Part shown: positions 37,185 through 46,720 of the stretch, piece by piece
Position numbering within the stretch: position 1 is the stretch's first letter
Layout of the letters: every line of letters starts with the position of its first letter
Notes under the pieces: generated by a model
Database searches by the model: none
The model's input: only the letters and a program-made list of their open reading frames with translations
What the model was told of the DNA's origin: nothing
Translations under genes and position numbers: made by a program
Assembly: GCF_002272865.1 (NCBI RefSeq)
Contig: NZ_MLAP01000002.1
Span: forward strand, 1 to 64,000
Direction: 5' to 3'
DNA length: 64,000 bases
Source: Helicobacter sp. 12S02634-8
Lineage (GTDB): Bacteria; Campylobacterota; Campylobacteria; Campylobacterales; Helicobacteraceae

Positions 37185-39131
37185 TCAAGCTGGCTCTAAC
37201 AAGGCCTGCAAACGATATTGAAACATCATCTTATCCAAAGCCTCCCAAACCACAAGCTTTGCGTCTTTATAAAACGCCCCGATTGTGTCATTAGGCAAAT
37301 GCAAAGACGCAATCATAAGGCTCTGGGAAATATGCGCCAAAGACCCCTCCAATAAAATCCCCACAAATGGCAGAGCAAAGCTCTTTTTAGCACAGAGTGT
37401 ATTGACCTTATCAATCAAGGCAAAAAGCTCTTTTTTTGTCTTGATTGTTGTCATGAAAAGCCCTATCAGCTCATCTTTAAACGCAGAGAGTTCGCTTGTA
37501 TATAAATCAGGGCTTGTGTCTTTAAAAATTTCTTTAGGGTTTTTGGTGAAATAACTCTTGATTTGCTTGATGGCCTTTTTTTTATTGATTTTAACAAATT
37601 CAAACTCCGCAGTGTGCGTAGGTCTAGCCCCTTGTATATACGCCCCCTCACTCAGATTTAGCACCATTTTAGGTTCAAAAGTCTTGATGGCTTGCGTGAT
37701 TTGTTGGCTTGAGAGCAAAAAGATAGAATCACTATAGACAACTTTATCAAAATTACCCCGCACCAACACCGCATCTGAGGGCAATTTAAAGCTCTCTTTG
37801 CCATAAAATGACTCACTTGCGTGCTTACCCAACCCCTCAATATAACCACAATCCAAGCCGCATATCAACACCTCGCTCCCTAGCTGGCAAGCCAACGCAA
37901 AACCTGCATTACCCACAAAAGGCGCGCTGTATTCAATCACACTTTTGGGACTATACAAATAACTGCTCGCCGACCCCCCGCGCATAAAAACATATGCCTC
38001 TTTGGCTAAAGATAGGGCCTCAGGGTGGATCATATTACCCCCAATCAGCGTTACATCGCCCAAAGGAGCATTTTTGAGCACATCAACAAGATAATCAATG
38101 CGCTCAATCTCTATCTGAAAATCAGGACGAATACCATAAGCCCTCAAGGGCCCTAAAGCCGTCCCGCAGCTAAAAAGAATCATTTTATCTTGATTGCTTT
38201 TGATAAAGGGCAATAAACCATCTAAGCTCGCCCCATTGCCGATGACACAAATGGGCACATTGACTCTTTTAGGGAGGTTGAGTATGGGGTATTTGATAGG
38301 GGTAGAAAGGATATTTTTGAAGGTATTTTTTACCCCGATCATCTCATCTTCAAAGCTCCCCCACCCCCTAGAATTGCTCGCATACTCTTCTGCAATGACT
38401 TGTTGCGCTCTATCGATTTTCTTCCCTGCATATAATTTAAGCTCAAGGCGCAAAAAATTATTTGTGATCTTTTTTTGTGCAAAAAAGTTGCGTATAAAAA
38501 ACCTATCCACCAAATCTTTAACAAAAATATAGCAACTTTTAGGGGAAGTGCTCGCAAAAAGCTCTTCATAATCGACAAAATAGCAGCTGATACGAAACAT
38601 ATCAATATCTTCTTCAAAAAGCAGCAATGAGTGGAAAAACACACCGCGCTCACGGATAAACTCCAAAAACAACCCACCCAACAACCCAAAAATAGTCGTT
38701 GATGGCAGAAATGAACGGCTCAAATAATATTCTTTGATCCCCCCGTGCTGATAGAGCAAGTCGATAAATTGATTGCAAGCAGCCCCCGTGATAGGGAGCT
38801 TGGCTGTGTCCATCTTGTCTAAATAAATATGATTGGTATGGATTTTCCATCGGGGATTAGAAATCGGGGATTGGGCGATGTCTTCACAAATAGCTACCAT
38901 CTGATGTCCCTCGTGCGTGCAAGGGAAAGTGAGCTGCTGGTTTTTGATATTGATGATATTGAGTCCTTGGGTATCAAAAAGCAGGTTGTATTGGCTGGGA
39001 GGCTCTTTGAGTGCGTCAAAAAGGCGGGGTGAGGTCTGGTGGAAATATTCCATATTTTTGGCAAATCGCTTTGAAATTTCAAGTTCAATTGTTGCGTGGT
39101 TATTGCTTTTTAAAATCTCTAAAAATGTCAT
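37185..39131 (-). CDS. Motility-associated factor glycosyltransferase (Maf, DUF115 family)
   Basis: A 648-residue Maf-type protein. These proteins attach nonulosonic acids (pseudaminic or legionaminic acid) to flagellin in Campylobacter and Helicobacter and are needed for motility. The central domain shows PICVIGNGASLDGLLPFI and LFSCGTALGPL, then VGNAGFALACQLGSEVLICGLD and the FYGKESFKLP region. H. pylori HP0114 is the likely counterpart. ATG 39131 is preceded by a G-rich ribosome site; a TTG four codons upstream is possible. Divergent from ept1. Confidence 0.88.
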   Translation of the reverse strand: MTFLEILKSNNHATIELEISKRFAKNMEYFHQTSPRLFDALKEPPSQYNLLFDTQGLNIINIKNQQLTFPCTHEGHQMVAICEDIAQSPISNPRWKIHTNHIYLDKMDTAKLPITGAACNQFIDLLYQHGGIKEYYLSRSFLPSTTIFGLLGGLFLEFIRERGVFFHSLLLFEEDIDMFRISCYFVDYEELFASTSPKSCYIFVKDLVDRFFIRNFFAQKKITNNFLRLELKLYAGKKIDRAQQVIAEEYASNSRGWGSFEDEMIGVKNTFKNILSTPIKYPILNLPKRVNVPICVIGNGASLDGLLPFIKSNQDKMILFSCGTALGPLRAYGIRPDFQIEIERIDYLVDVLKNAPLGDVTLIGGNMIHPEALSLAKEAYVFMRGGSASSYLYSPKSVIEYSAPFVGNAGFALACQLGSEVLICGLDCGYIEGLGKHASESFYGKESFKLPSDAVLVRGNFDKVVYSDSIFLLSSQQITQAIKTFEPKMVLNLSEGAYIQGARPTHTAEFEFVKINKKKAIKQIKSYFTKNPKEIFKDTSPDLYTSELSAFKDELIGLFMTTIKTKKELFALIDKVNTLCAKKSFALPFVGILLEGSLAHISQSLMIASLHLPNDTIGAFYKDAKLVVWEALDKMMFQYRLQALLEPA

Positions 39132-39342
39132 CTTGACCCCCAAACACTACTGATTTTTACTTTTTTGCTATCTTTGTTTATGGGGCTGACTTTACCCAAA
39201 TCAAGCAAAAAAGTCAAAATTCAACTATACCCCACAATCACCCAACCACAACTCCACGTCCACTCGATATCAAAAATAAAAAATAAATTTTGATTTGTTA
39301 GAAAAATAATTCAAATAGCAACAAAATCTATCATTTTGAATA

Positions 39343-39348
39343 TATAAT
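39343..39348 (+). promoter_or_regulatory. Putative ept1 -10 box
   Basis: TATAAT in AT-rich DNA, 29 bp before the chosen ATG of the first phosphoethanolamine transferase gene. Confidence 0.5.
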
Positions 39349-39376
39349 TATGTATCTGAAAATTACAGGAGTTTTG

Positions 39377-41041
39377 ATGGCTATAGACAAAAGGTTTTAT
39401 TTTTTTATGATTATCAATATTGTAACGCAAATTTTTGACCCCACCTCAAAACTTTTCCATATTATTGCAGCGATTGCTTGTGGTTTTATCTTTATCACAG
39501 GGATCTATTATATCTTAGATGGACTGGGTATCCCAAAGAAAATATCCCATATCGCTAAAAATGTCATTGTTTGGATCACTATCATCGTGGGCTTTGTAGA
39601 GTTTTTTTGTTTTTTGAATTTCAAAATCCCTTTCAATCCCGCTTTTATCGATGTGATTTTAAGCACGCAAAAAATAGAAACTTATAGCTTCTTAAAATTC
39701 TATTTCACAATGCCCCCAAATATCATCTTACTCATTGCTTATGCTGTGTTTTGTATATTGTTTTTTGCTATCAAAAAAGACTGGGTCTATCCTATCAGCA
39801 AGCGATGGGGGCAGATATTTTTAGCCCTATGTGTCCTAGCCTTAGTGGTATTTACCATCAAAGACCATATCCAAGACAACAAATTCCACACACTCAAACG
39901 CTCATTACAAGCTGTGAATATGCTCAACTTTTTCTATTCAATCGGAGCAGGAATCTCCCACACAAGGGGCTATTTAAAAGAATATGAAAACTACAGAGCT
40001 TATATGGCAAATCATCTCAAAAGCGCTGATTATATCACCCAAAATCACGCCGATATTCCCAACATTATCATTGTCATTGGCGAGAGCGCGTCTAAAAACT
40101 TCATGCATATCTATGGCTATCCACTCTCTACCACTCCCCACCTAGACCAAGCCCAGAAAAATGGCAATCTCTTTGTCTTCAGAGATGTCATCGCCCCAGA
40201 ATCAAGCACCAGTGCTGTTTTCCAAACGCTGCTAAATTTCAGCGATTATGAGAATAGGCAAATTCCGTGGTATCGGCAAATGAATCTCATCGATACTATG
40301 AAAATGGCAGGTTATAAGACCTTTTGGTTTTCCAATCAAGAAAAAATCAGCGTGTATGGTAATGTCCCCTCTGCCCTCTCTACACGCGCTGATGGAGCGT
40401 TTTGGACACAAATCAAGGCCGTTGTGTCTGCTATGCCTGATGGAGAGCTAGTAGATTTATTTCAAAAGCACAAGCAAGATTTAGGCAAGAAAAATCTGAT
40501 TATATTCCACTTGCAAGGCTCACACCCCGATTACAAAGACAGATTCCCCTCTGATTATCAAAAATTCACCCCTCAAGACATCAATACCCAAGGCTTGCAT
40601 ACTTCCTTCAAAGATAGTCGCCAAAAAGTCGCTGATTACATCAATTCGATTACTTATACAGACGCTGTGCTTGATGAGATTTTTCATCTATTCAATGATA
40701 GTGATAGCATTGTTTTTTATCTCAGTGATCACGCACAAGATATTTTTGAAACCGATGGGAGTATTGGACATCGTTGCAGCAATTATGGGGTTGATATTCC
40801 GTTTATGATTTTTGTGAGTGATACATTTAAAAAACTCCACCCACAAAAGGTTCAAGCCATACAATCAGCTTTGAATAAGCCTTTCATGACTGATGATTTT
40901 ATCCAATCCTTTCTTCCACTCATTGGTATCACAACTCAAGATAATATCAGCTCTAAAAATATTTTTAGTCCCCATTTTGATACCCACCGCAAACGCATTT
41001 ATTGCAAGGAGAGGGATTATGATGCACTGAAGTATCCATAA
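39377..41041 (+). CDS. Phosphoethanolamine transferase-like protein, copy 1
   Basis: A 554-residue EptA/CptA-class enzyme: about five N-terminal membrane helices (~1-160) and a periplasmic alkaline-phosphatase-fold domain (~205-554). The active-site block reads IVIGESASKNFMHIYGYP, with Ser where many members have the Thr nucleophile, and metal ligands follow in FYLSDHAQDI and GHRCSNYGV. Family members add phosphoethanolamine to lipid A, core sugars or flagellar rod proteins; the target here is unknown. ATG 39377 follows AGGAG. Downstream lies a second copy with shared DNA blocks. Confidence 0.87.
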   Translation: MAIDKRFYFFMIINIVTQIFDPTSKLFHIIAAIACGFIFITGIYYILDGLGIPKKISHIAKNVIVWITIIVGFVEFFCFLNFKIPFNPAFIDVILSTQKIETYSFLKFYFTMPPNIILLIAYAVFCILFFAIKKDWVYPISKRWGQIFLALCVLALVVFTIKDHIQDNKFHTLKRSLQAVNMLNFFYSIGAGISHTRGYLKEYENYRAYMANHLKSADYITQNHADIPNIIIVIGESASKNFMHIYGYPLSTTPHLDQAQKNGNLFVFRDVIAPESSTSAVFQTLLNFSDYENRQIPWYRQMNLIDTMKMAGYKTFWFSNQEKISVYGNVPSALSTRADGAFWTQIKAVVSAMPDGELVDLFQKHKQDLGKKNLIIFHLQGSHPDYKDRFPSDYQKFTPQDINTQGLHTSFKDSRQKVADYINSITYTDAVLDEIFHLFNDSDSIVFYLSDHAQDIFETDGSIGHRCSNYGVDIPFMIFVSDTFKKLHPQKVQAIQSALNKPFMTDDFIQSFLPLIGITTQDNISSKNIFSPHFDTHRKRIYCKERDYDALKYP

Positions 41042-41170
41042 CCCCTCGCCCCTTGCCTAGTTTATTTAAAAATTTTATCCATAAAGCTCAAAAAGATATA
41101 TTAATTATATTGATTACAATATTTATTAAAATATTTTAGCATTAAGGGATAATCTTTGCACTCAAATATA

Positions 41171-41176
41171 TATAAT
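41171..41176 (+). promoter_or_regulatory. Putative ept2 -10 box
   Basis: TATAAT within a 190-bp AT-rich gap between the two transferase genes, 57 bp before the ATG of copy 2, suggesting independent transcription. Confidence 0.45.
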
Positions 41177-41233
41177 TTATTATAAAATATAACTTTTTGA
41201 TTTTTATTTTAATTTGATTTTTTAAGGATTGTA

Positions 41234-42913
41234 ATGAATTTAGACAAAAGATTTTATATTTTTATCCTCATCAACATATTAGTGCCTCTCTTTGCACCCT
41301 TTAGCAAGATAAGCAACTACACACGCGCTGGGCTTTATAGCTTCATATTTATTTTGGCAGTTTATTTTTTGCTTGATTTTATCCGATCCACAAAAGTCCA
41401 ATCCATCATCAAAACTGCCATCACCATCATTTGTATGCTCCTTGGCTTGATAGAATTGTTTTGTATATTCAATTTCAACACACAGATTGAAACAGGCGTA
41501 TTGGACGCACTTCTAGCCACCCAACTCCAAGAAAGTAAAAATTTTATGACTTTTTATATGACAATGGAGGATAATATCGTTTTATTCATCGTTTATGTGC
41601 TGCTTTGCGTGCTATTTTTTACCATCAAAAAAGACTTTATTCTAACAATCAATAAAAAATTTGCAGGGATTTTCCTAGCCCTTGCGTGCATTGTTTTTGC
41701 GACACTTGGTATTAAAGATTATTTCAGAGATGATAGCTTCCACACATTAGAAAAGCTCGCTTCACTTATCAATATCCCCAACACCATCTACACCGCACTC
41801 ACAAGTATGCAGCACACAAAAACAGCCCTAAAAGAATACGAAGATTACAGAAAAAACATAGAAAGCAACCTCAAAAACTCCCACGCCTATATCACCCAAA
41901 ATCACGCCGATATTCCCAACATTATCATTGTCATTGGCGAGAGTGCGTCTAAAAACTTTATGCATATCTATGGCTATCCACTCTCTACCACCCCCCACCT
42001 AGACCAAGCCCAGAAAAATGGCAATCTCTTTGTCTTCAGAGATGTCATCGCCCCAGAAGCCCGCACAGAATCTGTCTTTACGACATTACTGAATTTTAGC
42101 GATTATGAAAACAGACAAATTCCGTGGTATCAGCAAATGAATCTCATTGATACTATGAAAATGGCAGGCTATAAAACTCTTTGGTTTTCCAATCAAGAAA
42201 AAATCAGCGTATGGGGCAATAAACACAGCGCCCTTGCTGCAAGGGCAGATCTGGCCTATTGGACACAGCTCAAAAACAGCACAACAGATATGTATGATGG
42301 GAAATTGCTCGATTTATTTGAAAAACACAAGAAAAATTTAGGCAAGAAAAATCTAATTGTATTCCACCTAGAGGGCTCGCATTTTGACTATAAAAGCAGA
42401 TACCCCCTTGGCTTCAAGAAATTCTATGCCGATAATATCCCCACACAAAACCTCCACACCACCAAAAATAGTGACCTCCAAAAAGTCGCTGATTACATCA
42501 ATTCGATTACTTATACAGACGCTGTGCTTGATGAGATTTTTCATCTATTCAATGATAGTGATAGCATTGTTTTTTATCTCAGTGATCACGCACAAGATAT
42601 TTTTGAAACCGATGGGAGCATTGGACATCGTTGCAGTAATTATGGGGTTGATATTCCGTTCATGATTTTTGTGAGTGATACATTTAAAAAACTCCACCCA
42701 CAAAAGGTTCAAGCCATACAATCAGCTTTGAATAAACCTTTTATGACTGATGATTTTATCCAATCCCTTCTTCCACTCATTGGTATCACAACTCAAGATA
42801 ATATCAGCTCTAAAAATATTTTTAGTCCCCATTTTGATACCCATCGCAAACGCATTTATTGCAAAGAGAGGGATTATGATGCACTGAAGTATCCAAACAC
42901 AGGGCACAAGTAA
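41234..42913 (+). CDS. Phosphoethanolamine transferase-like protein, copy 2
   Basis: A 559-residue paralogue of the gene just upstream with the same layout. The membrane half differs from copy 1, but the active-site block and the last 139 codons are almost identical in DNA. It ends with five extra codons (NTGHK). AAGGA lies 5 bp before the ATG. Different membrane halves with the same catalytic core may mean different acceptors or partners; that is inference. Confidence 0.87.
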   Translation: MNLDKRFYIFILINILVPLFAPFSKISNYTRAGLYSFIFILAVYFLLDFIRSTKVQSIIKTAITIICMLLGLIELFCIFNFNTQIETGVLDALLATQLQESKNFMTFYMTMEDNIVLFIVYVLLCVLFFTIKKDFILTINKKFAGIFLALACIVFATLGIKDYFRDDSFHTLEKLASLINIPNTIYTALTSMQHTKTALKEYEDYRKNIESNLKNSHAYITQNHADIPNIIIVIGESASKNFMHIYGYPLSTTPHLDQAQKNGNLFVFRDVIAPEARTESVFTTLLNFSDYENRQIPWYQQMNLIDTMKMAGYKTLWFSNQEKISVWGNKHSALAARADLAYWTQLKNSTTDMYDGKLLDLFEKHKKNLGKKNLIVFHLEGSHFDYKSRYPLGFKKFYADNIPTQNLHTTKNSDLQKVADYINSITYTDAVLDEIFHLFNDSDSIVFYLSDHAQDIFETDGSIGHRCSNYGVDIPFMIFVSDTFKKLHPQKVQAIQSALNKPFMTDDFIQSLLPLIGITTQDNISSKNIFSPHFDTHRKRIYCKERDYDALKYPNTGHK

Positions 42914-42921
42914 TATTCTTG

Positions 42922-42927
42922 TATAAT
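42922..42927 (+). promoter_or_regulatory. Putative gntR -10 box
   Basis: TTGTATAAT just after the ept2 stop, 36 bp before the regulator ATG. Confidence 0.55.
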
Positions 42928-42962
42928 ACCCATCAAAGTCAAGCCATCACTCAAGGGGTCTT

Positions 42963-43613
42963 ATGCCAAAAAAAATGAATTCTGGCGAACAAGTCTATCA
43001 ATCCATCATCAACGCCATCAAAAACGCCACCCTAGCCCCTGGAGATCGTATCAAAGAAAATGACCTTGTCAAGACCACGGGCTTTAGCCGCACGCCCATC
43101 AGAGAAGCCATCAGCTTGCTACTCAACGAGGGAATGATCACCAACGACCAAAAACGCGGGCTTATCATCACTGAGCTTGATCAAAATATGATCGCCCAAA
43201 TCTATGAAATGCGTGAAGTCCTAGAGGGAGCAGCCGCGAAATTAGCAGCGCAACACGCCTCAGATGTAGAAATCAGTATCTTAGAAAAAATCGTCCAACA
43301 CCACGCCCAAGCAAAGACCCTCGAAGACATTATCCAGAATAATCGAATTTTTCACACCACGCTCTATCAATGCTCCCATAACAAATTTCTCCTCAAATCT
43401 GTCCAAGAGCTTGAAAATTCCTTGCTTTTGCTAGGGAGCACGACATTAAAAGACCCCAAGAGAGGCCAACAATCCTATCAAGAACACCTTACAATCCTCC
43501 AAGCACTCAAAAACAGAGATTGCCACCAAGCCCAAGAAGCGGCCAAAGCCCATATCAGACAAGCCTATCAAATCCGACTCGATAGGTTTTTGTTCGGGAA
43601 AATTAGACTTTAA
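42963..43613 (+). CDS. GntR-family regulator, FadR/FCD subgroup
   Basis: A 216-residue transcription factor: N-terminal winged helix (residues ~8-70, with FSRTPIREAISLLLNEGMI as the recognition region) and C-terminal all-helical FCD ligand domain whose His-containing helices (FHTTLYQCSHN, HLTILQAL, AKAHIRQAY) usually bind a metal and an organic acid. AAGGGG precedes the ATG. It starts the block before the three lipoprotein genes and may control them or the transferases; the effector is unknown. Confidence 0.88.
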   Translation: MPKKMNSGEQVYQSIINAIKNATLAPGDRIKENDLVKTTGFSRTPIREAISLLLNEGMITNDQKRGLIITELDQNMIAQIYEMREVLEGAAAKLAAQHASDVEISILEKIVQHHAQAKTLEDIIQNNRIFHTTLYQCSHNKFLLKSVQELENSLLLLGSTTLKDPKRGQQSYQEHLTILQALKNRDCHQAQEAAKAHIRQAYQIRLDRFLFGKIRL

Positions 43614-43655
43614 GCTGCTTTGAGTTTAAATGACACATCACAACAAAGAAGAAAA

Positions 43656-45092
43656 ATGAAATTTTTACCCTCTCTTTTATGTTTGTTGGTTTTTTTGCTG
43701 ATTTCAGGCTGTGCGAACTATCAAAAAGACCTCCAACACTTTGATACACTCTATTACAACCAAGACCCCGCCAAAGCCTATAAATTTTCCCAAAAATTTG
43801 CCAACAATAGCTTGTTATGGGGGATTCAAAACGGCGTGAGTGGTTTTATGAGCGGGGATTATCAGCAATCCCTCCAGACTCTTGATAGCGCAGAAAATAC
43901 TTTAGACAAAAACCAAGCGCAAGGTATCTTTGCTAGCTCCCTAGACAACACAGGCGCGACCTTGTTTAATGACAATATCAAAAGCTACCACGGCAATATC
44001 TATGAAGGTATTCTTATCAACTATTACAAAGCCCTTGACGCCTTGCTCTGTGATGATTTATCAAGGGCTAGGGTGGAGTTCAATCGGGCCAATGACAGAC
44101 AAAGGCGTGCTAAAGAGTATTATCAAAAAGAAATCCAAAAAGCTATCCAAGCAGACCTCAATGCCAACAAAGATAAGCAAGAAATGCTCTCAAACAACAC
44201 AGACACCAATGCTTCAGAAAAAAAGATCAATAACATCCTCGATAAACAATACTCCAATCTCAAGAATTTCCAGTCCTACACAGACTTCATCAATCCCTTA
44301 GTGTCCTATGTTTCTGGATTGTTTTTCTCCCTCCAAGGCGACCCTAAAGGGATTGACTTACTCAAAGAATCTTATGGAATCAACCACTCAAGCATTATCG
44401 GCACAGACATACTCTCTTTTCAAGGCAATCCAAACAAAAACAAACCCCACACTTGGATCATCATCGAAGATGGTCAATCCCCCCTCAAAGAAGAATTGAC
44501 CCTGCAACTCCCCTTGATTTTACTCAATGGAGAGAGTTACTTTTTTATGCTCGCCCTCCCCCAGCTCAAAGATGGCAAAAGCTTTTATACAAACTTCCAG
44601 CTAGAGGGCAAAAGCACTCAAAATTTTGAAGAAATATCTGTATTTGATGGAGTCATCGCCAATGAATTCTCCAAACAGCTCCCCTATATCCTCACAAGAG
44701 CCATACTCTCAGCAAGCTATAAAGCTTATATGCAAAGCCTACTCTATCAGACTGCAGGGAATATCGGGGGGTTGCTTGGAGTTGTCTTTTCTGCTATCAC
44801 CACTTCTGCAGACACACGGATCACTAGCGTATTCCCGCACAAAGCTTGGCTAGCCAAAATCAGCAATGATACAAAAAACATCACCTTAAGGGGCGATGGC
44901 AGGGATATTTTTTCCTTTGAACTCATCACATGCCCACAAGACACCACCCCCCTATCATCTCCCCAAGACCCCTCACAACCTATAGCCACAAAAGATGGCT
45001 TCAAAATCTGCAAAAACACCAACAATGTCCTCTATGTAAGAACGACAAAAAATAATATAATACCTAAATTACTTATTGGAGAAAAACTATGA
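43656..45092 (+). CDS. COG3014-type lipoprotein
   Basis: A 478-residue lipoprotein: signal peptide from the ATG at 43656 ending in the lipobox LISGC, then helical repeat-like sequence (~20-220) and a C-terminal region of strands. It matches the COG3014 family, of unknown function, usually found next to LpoB-like and LPP20-like genes, as here. The longer reading from 43620 would bury the signal peptide. Its stop overlaps the next ATG (ATGA). Confidence 0.78.
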   Translation: MKFLPSLLCLLVFLLISGCANYQKDLQHFDTLYYNQDPAKAYKFSQKFANNSLLWGIQNGVSGFMSGDYQQSLQTLDSAENTLDKNQAQGIFASSLDNTGATLFNDNIKSYHGNIYEGILINYYKALDALLCDDLSRARVEFNRANDRQRRAKEYYQKEIQKAIQADLNANKDKQEMLSNNTDTNASEKKINNILDKQYSNLKNFQSYTDFINPLVSYVSGLFFSLQGDPKGIDLLKESYGINHSSIIGTDILSFQGNPNKNKPHTWIIIEDGQSPLKEELTLQLPLILLNGESYFFMLALPQLKDGKSFYTNFQLEGKSTQNFEEISVFDGVIANEFSKQLPYILTRAILSASYKAYMQSLLYQTAGNIGGLLGVVFSAITTSADTRITSVFPHKAWLAKISNDTKNITLRGDGRDIFSFELITCPQDTTPLSSPQDPSQPIATKDGFKICKNTNNVLYVRTTKNNIIPKLLIGEKL

Positions 45093-45703
45093 ATTCTAAA
45101 ATTTTAAGCTTCACTTTTATGGGCGTGTTGCTCTTAGCTGCTTGTAGCTCTGAGGTCAAATATATCGATCCTAGCACATCTAAAGACTATACAAGCATTG
45201 GACTAGACTACCACGATATCGAAAATGCCGCTAATAAAAGTATCCAATCTCTTCTACAAAGCAACTATGTCAAAAATCTTGCCACACAAAAAAACCCCAA
45301 AGTCCTAGCTATCTCTGATGTCATCAACGATACAATGCAAAATTTTAGCACCGAAGAGCTCACAAGAAAAATCACAAGAGATATGCGCAATAGTGGGAAA
45401 TTTGTCCTTACGATGGCGATGGCTGGGAGTGGTGGGAGCACAGATAAAATGATCAAAGAAGCTCGAGAAGCTCGAAATGATGCCGAATTCAATCAATATA
45501 GCGTGCAAGAAAAGGGAAACTTGGTAGCCCCTGAACTTTCCTTATCAGGCAAAATCGTCCAACGCAACACAAAAATAGGCTCCAAGCAGCGCGTGGATTA
45601 TTTCTTCCTTTTGACTCTTACAGATATCAAAACAGGGCTTGTTGTCTGGGACGATGCCATCAATATCATCAAACTTGGTAGCAACAAATCTGTAGCTTGG
45701 TAA
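45089..45703 (+). CDS. LpoB-like outer-membrane lipoprotein
   Basis: A 204-residue lipoprotein with lipobox LLAAC and a globular domain matching the LpoB/YcfM family: LAISDVINDTMQNFSTEELT, DMRNSGKF and LSLSGKIVQRN. In E. coli LpoB reaches through the wall to activate PBP1B; epsilonproteobacteria lack a clear PBP1B, so the partner here is open. Coupled to the upstream gene by ATGA, with GGAG before the start. Confidence 0.85.
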   Translation: MNSKILSFTFMGVLLLAACSSEVKYIDPSTSKDYTSIGLDYHDIENAANKSIQSLLQSNYVKNLATQKNPKVLAISDVINDTMQNFSTEELTRKITRDMRNSGKFVLTMAMAGSGGSTDKMIKEAREARNDAEFNQYSVQEKGNLVAPELSLSGKIVQRNTKIGSKQRVDYFFLLTLTDIKTGLVVWDDAINIIKLGSNKSVAW

Positions 45704-45707
45704 TGCT

Positions 45708-46604
45708 TTGAGTGCTAAAATACTCTTAGTTTTGTGGTGTTGTATGCTCTCTGGGTGTATGCTCACGCCCTCTGCGCCCCCTGAGTGGTTTCTCTCTATC
45801 CCCAAAGACACGACCTCTTTGTATGGTAATGGTATCGGAGGGACACTAGAAATTTCCAAACAAAACGCCATCAATGACCTAGCCTCTAGTATCCAAGTCA
45901 CCATCTATTCTGACACCACGCTCACCCAAACCCAAACCGACAAGACCCAAAGCTCTGAACTCTCTCAAAATATCTGGCTCTCTTTAGACACTACAGAGCT
46001 TCAAAATATCACACTCACCCATAGTGATTACAAAAATTCTCTTTATTACACCCAAGTAAAAATCGCTAAAGCCCCTCTCTCACAGAGTCTTCAGAGCAAA
46101 TACCACACCCTTTATACCCATTTAAGCCCGCTCAAAGACACGCACTGCCCCTTCCTCTCTATCAAAGAAAAAGCCACCTTACAAAGAGATCTCAAAGAAC
46201 TCCAAGCACTCAAACACACCATCGACACGCTCACTCCCAACATCCCACTACCCCATCTCTCACCCTATGAAAATCTCCTCATCAAAAACACCCCCCTACC
46301 CAAGGCAAGGCTAGTTTTTTCGGGCAATGGCGATACAGAAACTATCAATATCTTGCGCGCAGAATATGCAAAATTTATCCAAAACACCCCATCACAAGAC
46401 GCCCCCATCATCAAAAACCACATCACCACACGCACGCACAAAGAAAATACCGAGATTTCCTTGCAAGTCACGATGTATGATTGCTTAGGCAATGCCATCT
46501 TCCACGCACAAATCACTGCCTCCTTAAACAACAAAGCCGACACGCTCACTCGCCTCAAAGCCCAGCTCTATAAGCAGCTCTTAGCCTACTCCCAAGACCC
46601 CTAG
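45708..46604 (+). CDS. LPP20-family lipoprotein
   Basis: A 298-residue lipoprotein. Signal sequence ends in LSGC (residue ~16), followed by PPEWFLSIPKD and LYGNGIGGTLEISKQNAINDLASSI, the LPP20/LPP20-like domain that in H. pylori Lpp20 is a surface antigen. The C-terminal half (~150-298) is not recognised. The start is a TTG 5 bp after the LpoB stop with only a weak ribosome site; no ATG gives a signal peptide. Last gene of the lipoprotein operon. Confidence 0.8.
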   Translation: MSAKILLVLWCCMLSGCMLTPSAPPEWFLSIPKDTTSLYGNGIGGTLEISKQNAINDLASSIQVTIYSDTTLTQTQTDKTQSSELSQNIWLSLDTTELQNITLTHSDYKNSLYYTQVKIAKAPLSQSLQSKYHTLYTHLSPLKDTHCPFLSIKEKATLQRDLKELQALKHTIDTLTPNIPLPHLSPYENLLIKNTPLPKARLVFSGNGDTETINILRAEYAKFIQNTPSQDAPIIKNHITTRTHKENTEISLQVTMYDCLGNAIFHAQITASLNNKADTLTRLKAQLYKQLLAYSQDP

Positions 46605-46708
46605 CCAAGCATACAAGTGCTACAAACCCCCGCGCCCTGTGCTGTAGCGCTTTTATAAAAAGGGGCTGCTTTATAGCCACACCCAGATAAATTAAACAAC
46701 AAATATGC

Positions 46709-46714
46709 TAATAT
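46709..46714 (+). promoter_or_regulatory. -10 box placed for a leaderless mRNA
   Basis: TAATAT ends 6 bp before the ATG of the DUF721 gene, the distance at which transcription would start on the start codon. There is no Shine-Dalgarno and an in-frame stop (the TAA at 46709) excludes an upstream start. Confidence 0.45.
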
Positions 46715-46720
46715 CACGAT

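Noticed and set aside
40031-42895. Direct repeats as signs of an insertion sequence or composite transposon
   Set aside because: The repeats are internal parts of two homologous genes, with no inverted ends, transposase or target duplication.
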